Below are positions 42,891-50,079 of a DNA stretch of 64,000 nt, piece after piece; the stretch's first letter is position 1; each line of letters opens with the position of its first letter. Below the pieces are notes generated by a model, which searched no databases, was not told where the DNA came from, and saw only the letters and a list, made by a program, of their open reading frames with translations. A program made the translations under genes and the position numbers. The DNA is from Fictibacillus nanhaiensis (GTDB lineage: Bacteria > Bacillota > Bacilli > Bacillales > Fictibacillaceae). Location of the stretch: contig JAFHKR010000039.1 in assembly GCA_017052515.1 (NCBI GenBank), positions 434,001 to 498,000 on the forward strand, in the 5' to 3' direction.

Positions 42891-44210
42891 TTGGTAGTTA
42901 CAAAACGTACACCACTACCTGTTGCTGAGGCAGTATATAAAATCATGGATCATACGAGGCTTTGGGGAACTGAAAAAATTTCAATCAACGAATGTGATAA
43001 CCGGATTCTAGCAGAGGATCTGACTGCTACCCATGATGTTCCTCCTTTTGATCGTTCTCCTTATGATGGTTTCGCAATTCGTTCAGAGGATACCAAACAT
43101 GCTTCACTCGATCATCCAATTATATTAAATGTAGTTGAAACAATAGGTGCAGGACAAGTAGCTGAGCAAGAAGTAAAAAGCGGAACGGCCGTTCGAATTA
43201 TGACAGGTGCTAAAATTCCCGAGAGTGCTGATGCAGTTATCATGTTAGAACTAGTAAAAGAGCGGGTGACAGATAACAAAAACCAAATCATAATAAAGCG
43301 GTCTGTTAAAAAAGATGAAAACATTTCTTTTCAAGGTGAAGACACTAAAGAAGGCACACCATTAGTAAAAGCAGGAACTAAAATTACCCCAGGCATCGTG
43401 GCCATTCTTGCAACCTTTGGCTATCACAGAATTTCCGTGTACAAACAACCAGTCGTCGGAATCCTTTCAACAGGCACAGAACTTCTTGATGTAAATGAAG
43501 AATTGCAACCAGGAAAAATAAGAAATAGCAATGCATACATGTGTGCAGCTCAAGTAAGGGCGATGGGCGCAAAAGTAAAACTCTATCAACATCGTGAAGA
43601 CAACTTTGATTCTTTGTACAAAAATATAAAGGAAGCACTACATGAAATAGATGTTTTGATCACGACTGGGGGAGTATCTGTTGGAGATTACGATTTCCTA
43701 CCAGAGATATACAAAAAACTAGGTGCAGAAGTTCTTTTTAATAAGGTTGCCATGCGTCCAGGGAGTGTAACGACCGTTGCGATTTACGAAGATAAATGGC
43801 TCTTTGGTCTTTCCGGAAACCCGTCTGCATGCTTTGTAGGTGCTGAACTTTTTGTAAGGCCAGTTATTTTAAAAGGAATGAGTGTGTTAAAACCACACTG
43901 CAAGGTTACAAAAGCAATACTTTCAAAAGATTTTCCAAAACCAAATCCATTTACACGATTTGTTAGGGCTATTCTATCTGAAGATACTGATGGAAACGTT
44001 GTAACTCCTGCGGGGCTCGATAAGTCCAGTTCTGTTTCTTCTTTAATCGAAGCAAACTGTCTGATCGTATTGCCGGGAGGTACGAGGGGTTGGGAAACAG
44101 GTAGTGAAGTCGGCGTAATCACATGGCATGGGGAAGGGAGCGAATGGCCGTGGGATCACCCGTTATTCTCCAAGTCGTCGGCTATCAAAACAGTGGAAAA
44201 ACAACGCTAA
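42891..44210 (+). CDS. moeA: Molybdopterin molybdenumtransferase
   Basis: MoeA inserts molybdenum into adenylylated molybdopterin in the cytoplasm. The 439-residue protein has the family motifs PPFDRSPYDGFAIRS near residue 47, GTAVRIMTGAKIP near 98, GILSTGTEL near 187, TTGGVSVGDYDF near 262 and GLSGNPSACF near 305. AAAGGAG at 42876-42882 overlaps a GTG at 42882, so the TTG at 42891 is preferred. The 3' end continues about 65 bp into mobB, giving a longer tail than needed for the fold. moaA, moaC and mogA are not in this window. Confidence 0.92.
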   Translation: MVVTKRTPLPVAEAVYKIMDHTRLWGTEKISINECDNRILAEDLTATHDVPPFDRSPYDGFAIRSEDTKHASLDHPIILNVVETIGAGQVAEQEVKSGTAVRIMTGAKIPESADAVIMLELVKERVTDNKNQIIIKRSVKKDENISFQGEDTKEGTPLVKAGTKITPGIVAILATFGYHRISVYKQPVVGILSTGTELLDVNEELQPGKIRNSNAYMCAAQVRAMGAKVKLYQHREDNFDSLYKNIKEALHEIDVLITTGGVSVGDYDFLPEIYKKLGAEVLFNKVAMRPGSVTTVAIYEDKWLFGLSGNPSACFVGAELFVRPVILKGMSVLKPHCKVTKAILSKDFPKPNPFTRFVRAILSEDTDGNVVTPAGLDKSSSVSSLIEANCLIVLPGGTRGWETGSEVGVITWHGEGSEWPWDHPLFSKSSAIKTVEKQR

Positions 44211-44692
44211 TCAGAAAAATATTAAAAGAGTTAGCAAGTCGGCACATACAGGCAGGAGTCATCAAACATCATGGGCATGGAGATCGCGTAGATCAAAATG
44301 ATTCTGGCAAAGATACAGAGCAACATCGAAGTGCTGGTGCTTATATAACATGTGTTACATCATCGAAGAACGCCATATTATCCATGAATTCGGAACTACC
44401 ATTGTATAAAGCCATCGCCCTATATGAAACACTTGAAATGGATTGTATTCTAATAGAAGGATATAAAAATATTCAGTTTCCTCGAGTCGTCCTTTTGCGA
44501 AACGAGATGGAAGATAGAGAAATTCTGATGAATTCTCATGATGTCATTGCATCTATCCATTCTGATAAACCTAACAGAGTCAATTTTCAGGAATCGAAAA
44601 GCCCCCATTTCATGAGGGACGATGAAGAAGGATGGAAGGACTTTTTAATCACTCATATCACTCGTGAACATGGAAAGGAGAGGGAATTATGA
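44144..44692 (+). CDS. mobB: Molybdopterin-guanine dinucleotide biosynthesis protein MobB
   Basis: MobB is a GTP-binding accessory of guanine-dinucleotide cofactor formation. The P-loop GYQNSGKTTLIRK lies near residue 12, and KHHGHGD and DCILIEGYK further on match the family. The length is 182 residues. Three starts are possible, at 44123, 44144 (ATG) and 44150 (GTG); AAGGGAG at 44134-44140 excludes the first and allows either of the other two. It lies inside the 3' end of moeA by about 67 bp and overlaps moaE as ATGA. Confidence 0.88.
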   Translation: MAVGSPVILQVVGYQNSGKTTLIRKILKELASRHIQAGVIKHHGHGDRVDQNDSGKDTEQHRSAGAYITCVTSSKNAILSMNSELPLYKAIALYETLEMDCILIEGYKNIQFPRVVLLRNEMEDREILMNSHDVIASIHSDKPNRVNFQESKSPHFMRDDEEGWKDFLITHITREHGKEREL

Positions 44693-45150
44693 AGAAGTAT
44701 AAGATAACAACAGAACCAATAAACAATCAAGACGTTATTGATTCTGTCGTCCATCAAAATGCAGGAGCAATTTCCGTATTCATCGGTACGGTTAGAGAAA
44801 TGACAGGACAAAAACAAACGAAGTTTCTTCATTATGAAGCATACGTTCCGATGGCCGAAAAACAACTTGAACGAATTGGAATGGAGATTCAAGAAAAATG
44901 GCCGAGTGCGATCACTGCGATTTCCCATCGAATCGGAACGCTGCAAATATCCGATATCGCAGTTGCGATCGCAGTTTCCACTCCTCATCGTCAAGATGCC
45001 TTTGAAGCAAGTCGATATGCGATTGAGCGCATCAAGGAGATCGTACCCATCTGGAAAAAAGAGCATTACACGGATGGAGAAGAATGGATAGGAAATCAAC
45101 AAGGGACAAAAACCTATCCTGCTGGACATCCCGAGGAAGTAGTGAAATGA
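44689..45150 (+). CDS. moaE: Molybdopterin synthase large subunit
   Basis: MoaE, with thiocarboxylated MoaD, converts precursor Z (cPMP) to molybdopterin. The 153-residue protein has GAISVFIGTVRE near residue 26, LHYEAYVPMAEKQ, SHRIGTLQISDIAVAI and PIWKKEHYTDG with the catalytic lysine region near 122. AAGGAGAGGG precedes the ATG, which overlaps the mobB stop. The stop overlaps the moaD start. Confidence 0.93.
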   Translation: MKKYKITTEPINNQDVIDSVVHQNAGAISVFIGTVREMTGQKQTKFLHYEAYVPMAEKQLERIGMEIQEKWPSAITAISHRIGTLQISDIAVAIAVSTPHRQDAFEASRYAIERIKEIVPIWKKEHYTDGEEWIGNQQGTKTYPAGHPEEVVK

Positions 45151-45389
45151 TGATAAACATTTTATTGTTTGCAAATTTAGCACAGCAGGCCGAAACAGAA
45201 AAAGTTTCGATAGAAGTAAATTCTGCACTTAGCGTAAAAGAAGTAAGAACCTTGTTGCAACAGAAAGTTGGAAAATTAACTGGAATCGAAAATGCCCTAC
45301 TTGCTGTAAATGAGGAGTATGTAGAGTTAACGGGTCAAGTGAAGGATGGCGATACCGTTGCTTTTATTCCACCTGTTAGTGGAGGTTAA
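45147..45389 (+). CDS. moaD: Molybdopterin synthase sulfur-carrier subunit
   Basis: An 80-residue ubiquitin-like protein that carries the sulfur as a C-terminal thiocarboxylate. It ends in the diagnostic PPVSGG, and has LLFANLAQQA near the start and VNEEYVELTGQVKDGDTVAFI towards the end. The first of two consecutive ATG codons (45147, 45150) is given; GAGGAAGT lies upstream. It closes the moeA-mobB-moaE-moaD operon and is followed by a terminator. Confidence 0.92.
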   Translation: MMINILLFANLAQQAETEKVSIEVNSALSVKEVRTLLQQKVGKLTGIENALLAVNEEYVELTGQVKDGDTVAFIPPVSGG

Positions 45390-45434
45390 CAATTTGCAGA
45401 TCGTTAAAAAACCTTTCAAAGCACATCCGATTAG

Positions 45435-45469
45435 AAGGAACCTGTCCGTTATTACTCTGCAGGTTCCTT
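45435..45469. terminator. Terminator after moaD
   Basis: AAGGAACCTG and CAGGTTCCTT form a 10 bp stem with 15 nt loop, then TGTGTTTTG. The stop of the convergent 46-residue gene lies within it. Confidence 0.8.
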
Positions 45470-45592
45470 TGTGTTTTGTTTAAAACAATGAAGACAGAAA
45501 TTTTGATTATTGACGATATGACCCTGAAAAAAACCGTCGATACAATATAGATTTACACCACAAATCGCACAGGTCCCCACCAATTCCTTCAT
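45452..45592 (-). CDS. Small zinc-ribbon-like protein, 46 residues
   Basis: The frame starts with an ATG five bases after AAGGAGAT and encodes 46 residues. CAIC (residues 8-11) and CLHC (33-36) give the four-cysteine layout of a small zinc-binding ribbon, with one further Cys at residue 17. The gene is directly downstream of yisB on the same strand (4 bp gap), suggesting cotranscription. I do not recognise the family. Confidence 0.7.
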   Translation of the reverse strand: MKELVGTCAICGVNLYCIDGFFQGHIVNNQNFCLHCFKQNTKEPAE

Positions 45593-45596
45593 GTTC

Positions 45597-45890
45597 TTAT
45601 CTCCTTCGTTTTAAACGGTTTGACTTTTTCATACGAGGTAGCGTTGAGGCTGGTTGTTTACGTAACCATTTTAAGAATTTTTTTAGTTCCGGAGCATCTC
45701 TTAACTTCTCAATCGAATCGTACAGTGATGCCAATTCGGAATTAGTATACAAAAAATGAATCTGTTTATGACAGGGAATACAAAGATTTGCTGTTTCAAA
45801 AAATCTGCCGCCTTCTTCTTTAGGAATTAAATGATGAACAGTTAATTCTACGGGTTCCCTTCTACACAATTCACATGTACCTTTCTCCAC
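45597..45890 (-). CDS. yisB: HNH endonuclease domain protein, YisB-like
   Basis: A 97-residue protein starting MEKGTCELC. It has CxxC, then the HNH pattern LTVHHLIPKEEGG and NLCIPCHKQIH, where the cysteine pairs hold zinc and the His residues form the nuclease site. The C-terminus is basic (KKSNRLKRRR). Although the frame is open to 46037, the GTG at 45890 gives a length close to B. subtilis YisB (about 100) and has AAGGGA upstream. YisB-type proteins are not assigned a DNA target, and nothing here suggests a homing intron. Confidence 0.85.
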   Translation of the reverse strand: MEKGTCELCRREPVELTVHHLIPKEEGGRFFETANLCIPCHKQIHFLYTNSELASLYDSIEKLRDAPELKKFLKWLRKQPASTLPRMKKSNRLKRRR

Positions 45891-45986
45891 GGTATTATCA
45901 TTCCCTTCAAGGTAGAATATCTGTCTATAGATAAATGTACCAACTTCTTTTTCTTTGAATAGGATGTGGTAGAAGGAGGGGGTAAT

Positions 45987-46310
45987 ATGTATCCACAACC
46001 ATATCCATATGGAGCATCGCAAAATTTTGGTGGACAATCGGCAGGAATGGGTCGGTCTTCATTTAAAAAAATGTATAAAACATGTTTAAAAAACAGAAAC
46101 CAGCATGTGCAATTAATGTTGATGGATGGTGCAACCTATACAGGATTTATTGAATATGTTGATCAGCAAAACGTATATTTTGCAATACCTTATGTAGAAG
46201 AATCTCAAGAAAATCGAAACTCAGAAGCGCAATATGATGTAAGAGGGTATCAGATCTATCGATGTATGTTTCCGCTTCAAGCTGTGGCAGGGGTAAACGG
46301 GGCATTTTAA
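45987..46310 (+). CDS. Small protein with possible LSm-like core, 107 residues
   Basis: A protein with a Tyr/Pro/Gly/Gln-rich start (MYPQPYPYGASQ, to about residue 28) and a compact core (about 30-100) reading VQLMLMDGATYTGFIEYVD. That core resembles the first Sm-type motif of LSm/Hfq beta barrels, and coat-associated proteins with similar N-termini are known. Neither assignment is firm. GGAGGGGG precedes the ATG at 45987. It is divergent from yisB. Confidence 0.65.
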   Translation: MYPQPYPYGASQNFGGQSAGMGRSSFKKMYKTCLKNRNQHVQLMLMDGATYTGFIEYVDQQNVYFAIPYVEESQENRNSEAQYDVRGYQIYRCMFPLQAVAGVNGAF

Positions 46311-46399
46311 GGGAAATTTTGATGGAATCCTTCTTTTTTTAGCAAGAGTTATCAATGAGAGCGCGGGTAACCTATAAAAGAAAGGAGGTACATCAACAT

Positions 46400-46579
46400 A
46401 TGGGGCAGCATAAACAATTTAAACATGGTCAGAAAGCACCAAATAACGGGATGTATGTAGAAATCGGTGAAACAGGAAGTATGGTAAATGATCCGCAACA
46501 GATTCATTTATCAGCCGGAGATCGATTTCCAGAAACAACGAATCATAACAGAGTTTGGACATATAAACGAAAGCCATAG
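46400..46579 (+). CDS. yjzC: YjzC family protein
   Basis: A 59-residue protein. It contains FKHGQKAPNNGMYVEIGETG and AGDRFPETTNHNRVWTYK, which match YjzC as I remember it. The function is unknown. AAAGGAGGT at 46381-46389 gives the ATG at 46400. A terminator follows immediately, and yjzD is convergent, as in B. subtilis. Confidence 0.88.
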   Translation: MGQHKQFKHGQKAPNNGMYVEIGETGSMVNDPQQIHLSAGDRFPETTNHNRVWTYKRKP

Positions 46580-46588
46580 CAAAAATAA

Positions 46589-46614
46589 AAACCCGGCATA
46601 CAAACCGGGTTTTT
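46589..46614. terminator. Bidirectional terminator between yjzC and yjzD
   Basis: AAACCCGG and CCGGGTTT form an 8 bp stem with an 8 nt loop, flanked by A and T runs. Confidence 0.88.
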
Positions 46615-46617
46615 ATT

Positions 46618-46797
46618 TTATATCTCTTCGCTTTTTGCTGGCAATAATTCACCAAGAATAGAAATTATGACTGTAAACACTACTCCAAAAATACAAGCTT
46701 TTACGAAATCGAATGTTCCGCCTTGCATTGAAACGAGCACATAAAAAATCATATTGCTTAATAATAAAGACCAGATTAACGTCCAAATATAACGCAT
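46618..46797 (-). CDS. yjzD: DUF2929 small membrane protein, YjzD-like
   Basis: A 59-residue protein starting MRYIWTLIWSLLLSNMIFYV, with two hydrophobic segments at about residues 4-22 and 33-50 and a short charged tail. Length, layout and position next to yjzC match YjzD (DUF2929). GAGGTGAATG precedes the ATG. The function is unknown. Confidence 0.82.
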   Translation of the reverse strand: MRYIWTLIWSLLLSNMIFYVLVSMQGGTFDFVKACIFGVVFTVIISILGELLPAKSEEI

Positions 46798-47011
46798 GCC
46801 ACATTCACCTCTTTATGTAAACGAATTCTTTACCCTTCTGTATAGTAACAAAAGTTGAGATAAAGGGAAAGATTCTTTACGTAAATAATCGCCCATAAAG
46901 CGATAAATGTTAAAAATTTTCATAAATTGTTCAAGCTTAACAGGATAGGGGATCTATTGCGAAGAAAATGGTACTTACATAATACAGGTTTAAATGGAGG
47001 GATCTTTTAAT

Positions 47012-47095
47012 ATGGAAGAAAAGTTGGAAGAATTGAAAGCGTTGGAAGAACAGGAAGAGGCGAATTTAACGGTGGAAGGAAAACAAACGTTATAA
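47012..47095 (+). CDS. Candidate acidic micropeptide, 27 residues
   Basis: TGGAGGGAT stands ten bases before an ATG that opens 27 codons: MEEKLEELKALEEQEE then ANLTVEGKQTL. The first half is a strongly acidic amphipathic helix with Leu at regular steps. It lies in the 395 bp stretch between yjzD and the hydrolase gene, which otherwise holds nothing I can name. The ribosome binding site is the only coding evidence. Confidence 0.4.
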   Translation: MEEKLEELKALEEQEEANLTVEGKQTL

Positions 47096-47192
47096 CAACT
47101 GAAAAAAGAACTAAATTCTTAGGCAGATAACTTTAGCTAATTTGTTTCCCCTGCATACATTAGTTAAGAAAAGCGAATTCGAGGGGAGAAAT

Positions 47193-47930
47193 GTGAGTAT
47201 AGACAAACGCACTTTCCAAATAGACAATCAATGGAATATCATTCACCTACCAAAGCAACCGAATGGTTTTGCCGTTATGATCATCGGTGATTGCAGTCAT
47301 TATGTTGATGAGCATACGAGTCTTTGGAAACAAAACACTGAACGTGCAAACCTCATCCAATCCCTCAAAAATCAAGGATATACCATCTTTTATTCTAATC
47401 TATACGGAAGACATTGGGGCAGTCCGAAAGCAGTCGTCTTAGCCAAAAGACTATACCACTATGTGATGAAGCATGAAATTTTAAATCCGAATATACATTT
47501 GATCGCAGAGGGTATGGGATCACTTGTTGCACTACGGCTCATGGAGGATATGGAAAAAAATATTCGCTCAGCCTTATTTATTAATCCTTGCATTGACTTG
47601 CAGCACCATTTTAATCACGAAAGACAGAACCGTTTATTTTTCAAACGATTGATCAGAGAAATCATATCCGCTTACAATACTGAAGAAGATATTGAGTACT
47701 TAATGAATAATCTGCCATCAACAGAACAACTAAAAGCGACTACACCCGTTCAAATCTGGCATGCTGCTCGTGGTGTTGCATTTAATTTTAAAGATCACTC
47801 TAGACCTTATGAAAAGAGAAGACAAGAAATAGCGGCACCGATCTCTCTGTCTATTCATGTACCTGAAGCTACGTTTAATCCGGCTAGGGCCTTTCAAGAA
47901 TATTTTAAGAAACATGAAAAAGTGTTATAG
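47193..47930 (+). CDS. Alpha/beta-fold protein, YjaU position
   Basis: A 245-residue protein with an alpha/beta-hydrolase look: FAVMIIGDCSHYVDEHTSLW near residue 25, and HLIAEGMGSLVALRL near 105 as the nucleophile-elbow region. The expected GxSxG reads AEGMGS, so the usual Ser is replaced by Gly-Met, and the protein may not be a serine hydrolase. The GTG at 47193 follows GAGGGGAG. In B. subtilis yjaU occupies this place between yjzD and comZ; orthology is inferred from order only. Confidence 0.65.
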   Translation: MSIDKRTFQIDNQWNIIHLPKQPNGFAVMIIGDCSHYVDEHTSLWKQNTERANLIQSLKNQGYTIFYSNLYGRHWGSPKAVVLAKRLYHYVMKHEILNPNIHLIAEGMGSLVALRLMEDMEKNIRSALFINPCIDLQHHFNHERQNRLFFKRLIREIISAYNTEEDIEYLMNNLPSTEQLKATTPVQIWHAARGVAFNFKDHSRPYEKRRQEIAAPISLSIHVPEATFNPARAFQEYFKKHEKVL

Positions 47931-48044
47931 AAACCTCATTACGTGATTTGTGTGATGGGGTTTTTGTGTGCAAAAAAAGTATCGTATTCTAATGGGTAAC
48001 ACCATAGGATAGTAAGAGGAGAAAAATGGACTGGAGGCTCTTAC

Positions 48045-48956
48045 ATGAAAAAGGCATTTGTAACAGGAGCGGCAGGGTTTATCGGTTACCATTTGTGCAG
48101 CCGTTTGTTGGATGAAGAAGTGGACGTCGTCGGCATAGATATGGCAGAATCTCCAGACCGGATTGATTTCATTGCTCGTCATGCCGGATTTAAATATCTT
48201 CCATATGATATAAATGAAACGGATCTTGAACCTCATACAAACGGATGCGATGTTATTTTCCACCTCGCTTGTTCAGTCAAGCCAACAGCACCATGGGCTA
48301 ATATAGAAGATGAAGTACAGCGTAACGTATCTGTTCTAAAAAAAGTTGCCTCTTTAGCTAACAGTGAAACAAAATTGATCTATGTATCTTCCTATGATGT
48401 ATATGGTAAAAGACAAGGAGATGTGTTGGAAACTTCACCAAAAAATCCGGAATCGCTTTTTGGTCTTATAAAACTAACAGAAGAGAATATCGTGAAACAA
48501 TTGGCTGAACAGCATGATTTTCCATTCGTTATCATGCGACTGCCTACAGTTTATGGGCCAGGTCAGCCTGAACATCATACGTACCAACAAGTGATTTCAA
48601 TAGAACACCAAGACCAAAAAAGAAATGATTCAATTTCCAAGGATTCTGTTACGGAAGATGTTCTTTTTGTTGATGACGCCGCCGAAGCTTTATTTCTGGC
48701 AGGTAAATCGGCTGCAAAAAATGAAATCTATAACATTTCTAGCGGCAACCAGAACCAATGGCTTGAAGGATTAACAGAATTAAAAGCCGATCAATTAACA
48801 TTCAAAGAAAAAAGAAAGATGCGGATTAAAGGTGAGAAAGCGGAGACTGAACTCGGGTTTCGTGCTAAGACCAAAATAAAAGAAGGTATCATGAAACAAA
48901 TAATGCACTTTAGGAATAGAAATAAAAAATCAAAGCCGAATTCTAAAGAGATATAA
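48045..48956 (+). CDS. NAD(P)-dependent epimerase/dehydratase family protein with Tyr-to-Phe change
   Basis: A 303-residue extended-SDR protein. The cofactor loop GAAGFIGYHLC is at residues 7-17, with D near 36 for the ribose, LACSV near 77 and YVSSYDVYG near 125. In place of the catalytic YxxxK it reads FGLIK near residue 146, so the catalytic Tyr is Phe while Lys is kept. MRLPTVYGPGQPE follows as in nucleotide-sugar epimerases. The C-terminus is basic. TGGAGG precedes the ATG. The substrate is unknown, and the change may reduce catalysis. Confidence 0.8.
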   Translation: MKKAFVTGAAGFIGYHLCSRLLDEEVDVVGIDMAESPDRIDFIARHAGFKYLPYDINETDLEPHTNGCDVIFHLACSVKPTAPWANIEDEVQRNVSVLKKVASLANSETKLIYVSSYDVYGKRQGDVLETSPKNPESLFGLIKLTEENIVKQLAEQHDFPFVIMRLPTVYGPGQPEHHTYQQVISIEHQDQKRNDSISKDSVTEDVLFVDDAAEALFLAGKSAAKNEIYNISSGNQNQWLEGLTELKADQLTFKEKRKMRIKGEKAETELGFRAKTKIKEGIMKQIMHFRNRNKKSKPNSKEI

Positions 48957-48964
48957 CAATTGAA

Positions 48965-48998
48965 AGTGATCCTGGAGATTTCTGGGGTCACTCTTTAT
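48965..48998 (+). terminator. Terminator after the epimerase-like gene
   Basis: AGTGATCC and GGGTCACT pair with a G-U step over a 12 nt loop, followed by CTTTATTTG. Confidence 0.65.
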
Positions 48999-49058
48999 TT
49001 GTATTGCAGTGGGCTAACATGAGGGTATAGATGAGGTTATCTTTGTCGTTGTATGTCG

Positions 49059-49160
49059 ACTCGTCGATAAGCGAGGAAAACTCGGTGAATGATCGTAAAA
49101 ACTCGTCAATATAAATTCGAAATTTCTCTAATTCCACCTAGAATTTTTCAAATTATTCAT
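49059..49160. repeat. Five degenerate 21-bp tandem units
   Basis: ACTCG begins units at 49059, 49080 and 49101, with weaker units at 49122 and 49143, so the period is 21 bp. The first unit, ACTCGTCGATAAGCGAGGAA followed by A, is close to the first unit at 2416. It lies in the 340 bp gap between the epimerase-like gene and comZ, which holds no other gene. Confidence 0.7.
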
Positions 49161-49221
49161 ACTCATACCCTAGCCAGTATGTTGGAATCCAATAGCTAGA
49201 TTGAAAATTAATCATAAAACG

Positions 49222-49250
49222 TTTATCCATCTCACATTTTTCTTTATAAT
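49222..49250 (+). promoter_or_regulatory. Candidate promoter of comZ
   Basis: TTTATC (49222-49227) and TATAAT (49245-49250) are 17 bp apart, 48 bp upstream of the ATG. The -35 is weak. Confidence 0.5.
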
Positions 49251-49298
49251 AGGTAAGGGTTAATAACTCTGTACATATAGTAAGGGAGGATTATAAAG

Positions 49299-49475
49299 AT
49301 GGATACAGAACGCAACATGAAATTTATGCAGATTGCGATGTCACATCTTCCTGAAGCACAAGCTTTTTTAGAGAAAAAAGGAATTGAGCTTGGGATGGAA
49401 GATGTTCAGCCGATGCTTCAGCTTTTAATGAACGTCATGAATGATGCTTACGAACTTGGAAAAGAAGAAAAATAA
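49299..49475 (+). CDS. comZ: Competence protein ComZ
   Basis: A 58-residue protein. FMQIAMSHLPEAQAFLEKKG and NVMNDAYELGKEEK match ComZ, which in B. subtilis reduces transcription of the late competence operon comG. GGGAGG lies nine bases before the ATG. In B. subtilis comZ follows med, the lipoprotein that raises ComK; no med gene is present here, and comZ has its own candidate promoter. fabH follows nearby, as in B. subtilis. Confidence 0.88.
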   Translation: MDTERNMKFMQIAMSHLPEAQAFLEKKGIELGMEDVQPMLQLLMNVMNDAYELGKEEK

Positions 49476-49490
49476 GAAGTAAACAAAGAA

Positions 49491-49519
49491 AAGCCAACCA
49501 GCTCAGGTTGGCTTTTTTT
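49491..49519. terminator. Bidirectional terminator between comZ and the YppG-like gene
   Basis: AAGCCAACC and GGTTGGCTT form a 9 bp stem with a 6-7 nt loop, then T residues. Confidence 0.88.
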
Positions 49520-49817
49520 ACTTCTTCTTAAACGCAGAAAAGATAGGGGTGATCTGTTGTGCGACTTTTACAGATTGGTCGATAACAGAAAAAATTTTAT
49601 TGTAATCTAAAGAGCCTTCCTGCGTTCGAAAAGAATGTAGAAATGGTCGAGGCATCGGTTGATGAAACGGTGCCGGCATACCTCGGAATCCAGGGCCACC
49701 GAAATGTTGTGGTGGTGGAAAACCTTGCTGCATGTGCTGTTGGTTTTGGCCCATTGGAAAACGTCCAGGAAACTGCGGAGGATACATCGGTTGCTGTCTA
49801 GCTTGAGGATTATGCAT
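49518..49817 (-). CDS. YppG-like Gln/Pro/Phe-rich protein
   Basis: A 99-residue protein whose first 62 residues are low complexity, rich in Pro, Gln, Phe, Gly and Met (for example QHMQQGFPPPQHFGGPGF). The C-terminal 30 residues (LDYNKIFSVIDQSVKVAQQITP) form a probable helix typical of YppG-type proteins, some of which are linked to spores. AGGAGTGG precedes the ATG. In B. subtilis the small gene yjzB is in this position; whether it is homologous cannot be told from order alone. Confidence 0.65.
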   Translation of the reverse strand: MHNPQARQQPMYPPQFPGRFPMGQNQQHMQQGFPPPQHFGGPGFRGMPAPFHQPMPRPFLHSFRTQEGSLDYNKIFSVIDQSVKVAQQITPIFSAFKKK

Positions 49818-49915
49818 GTTGAACCACTCCTAATATCAATTTCGCTAAACTTACATTTTTCTTCCATACAGGATATGCCCTATGGCTTATATTGGTGAAA
49901 GAAAAGAACTTTAAC

Positions 49916-49960
49916 TAGACAAAATAAAAGAGATATCATAAAATTAGTACCAGGTCATAA
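49916..49960 (+). promoter_or_regulatory. fabH promoter with FapR operator
   Basis: TAGACA (49916-49921) and TAAAAT (49939-49944) are 17 bp apart. TTAGTACCAGGTCATAA at 49944-49960 matches the FapR operator (TTAGTACC-N-GGTnnTAA) and overlaps the end of the -10. FapR, released by malonyl-CoA, represses fatty-acid synthesis genes, including fabHA-fabF in B. subtilis. Confidence 0.88.
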
Positions 49961-50079
49961 TATTTGATTATAAAATTAATTTTCAATTGTTTCGTAAATT
50001 CTTATTTCAAATTACTCGTCTCAGTGTGATCGAGTAACAAACTTTATTTAAAAATAAACGTAACCAAAGGGGTAATGTT

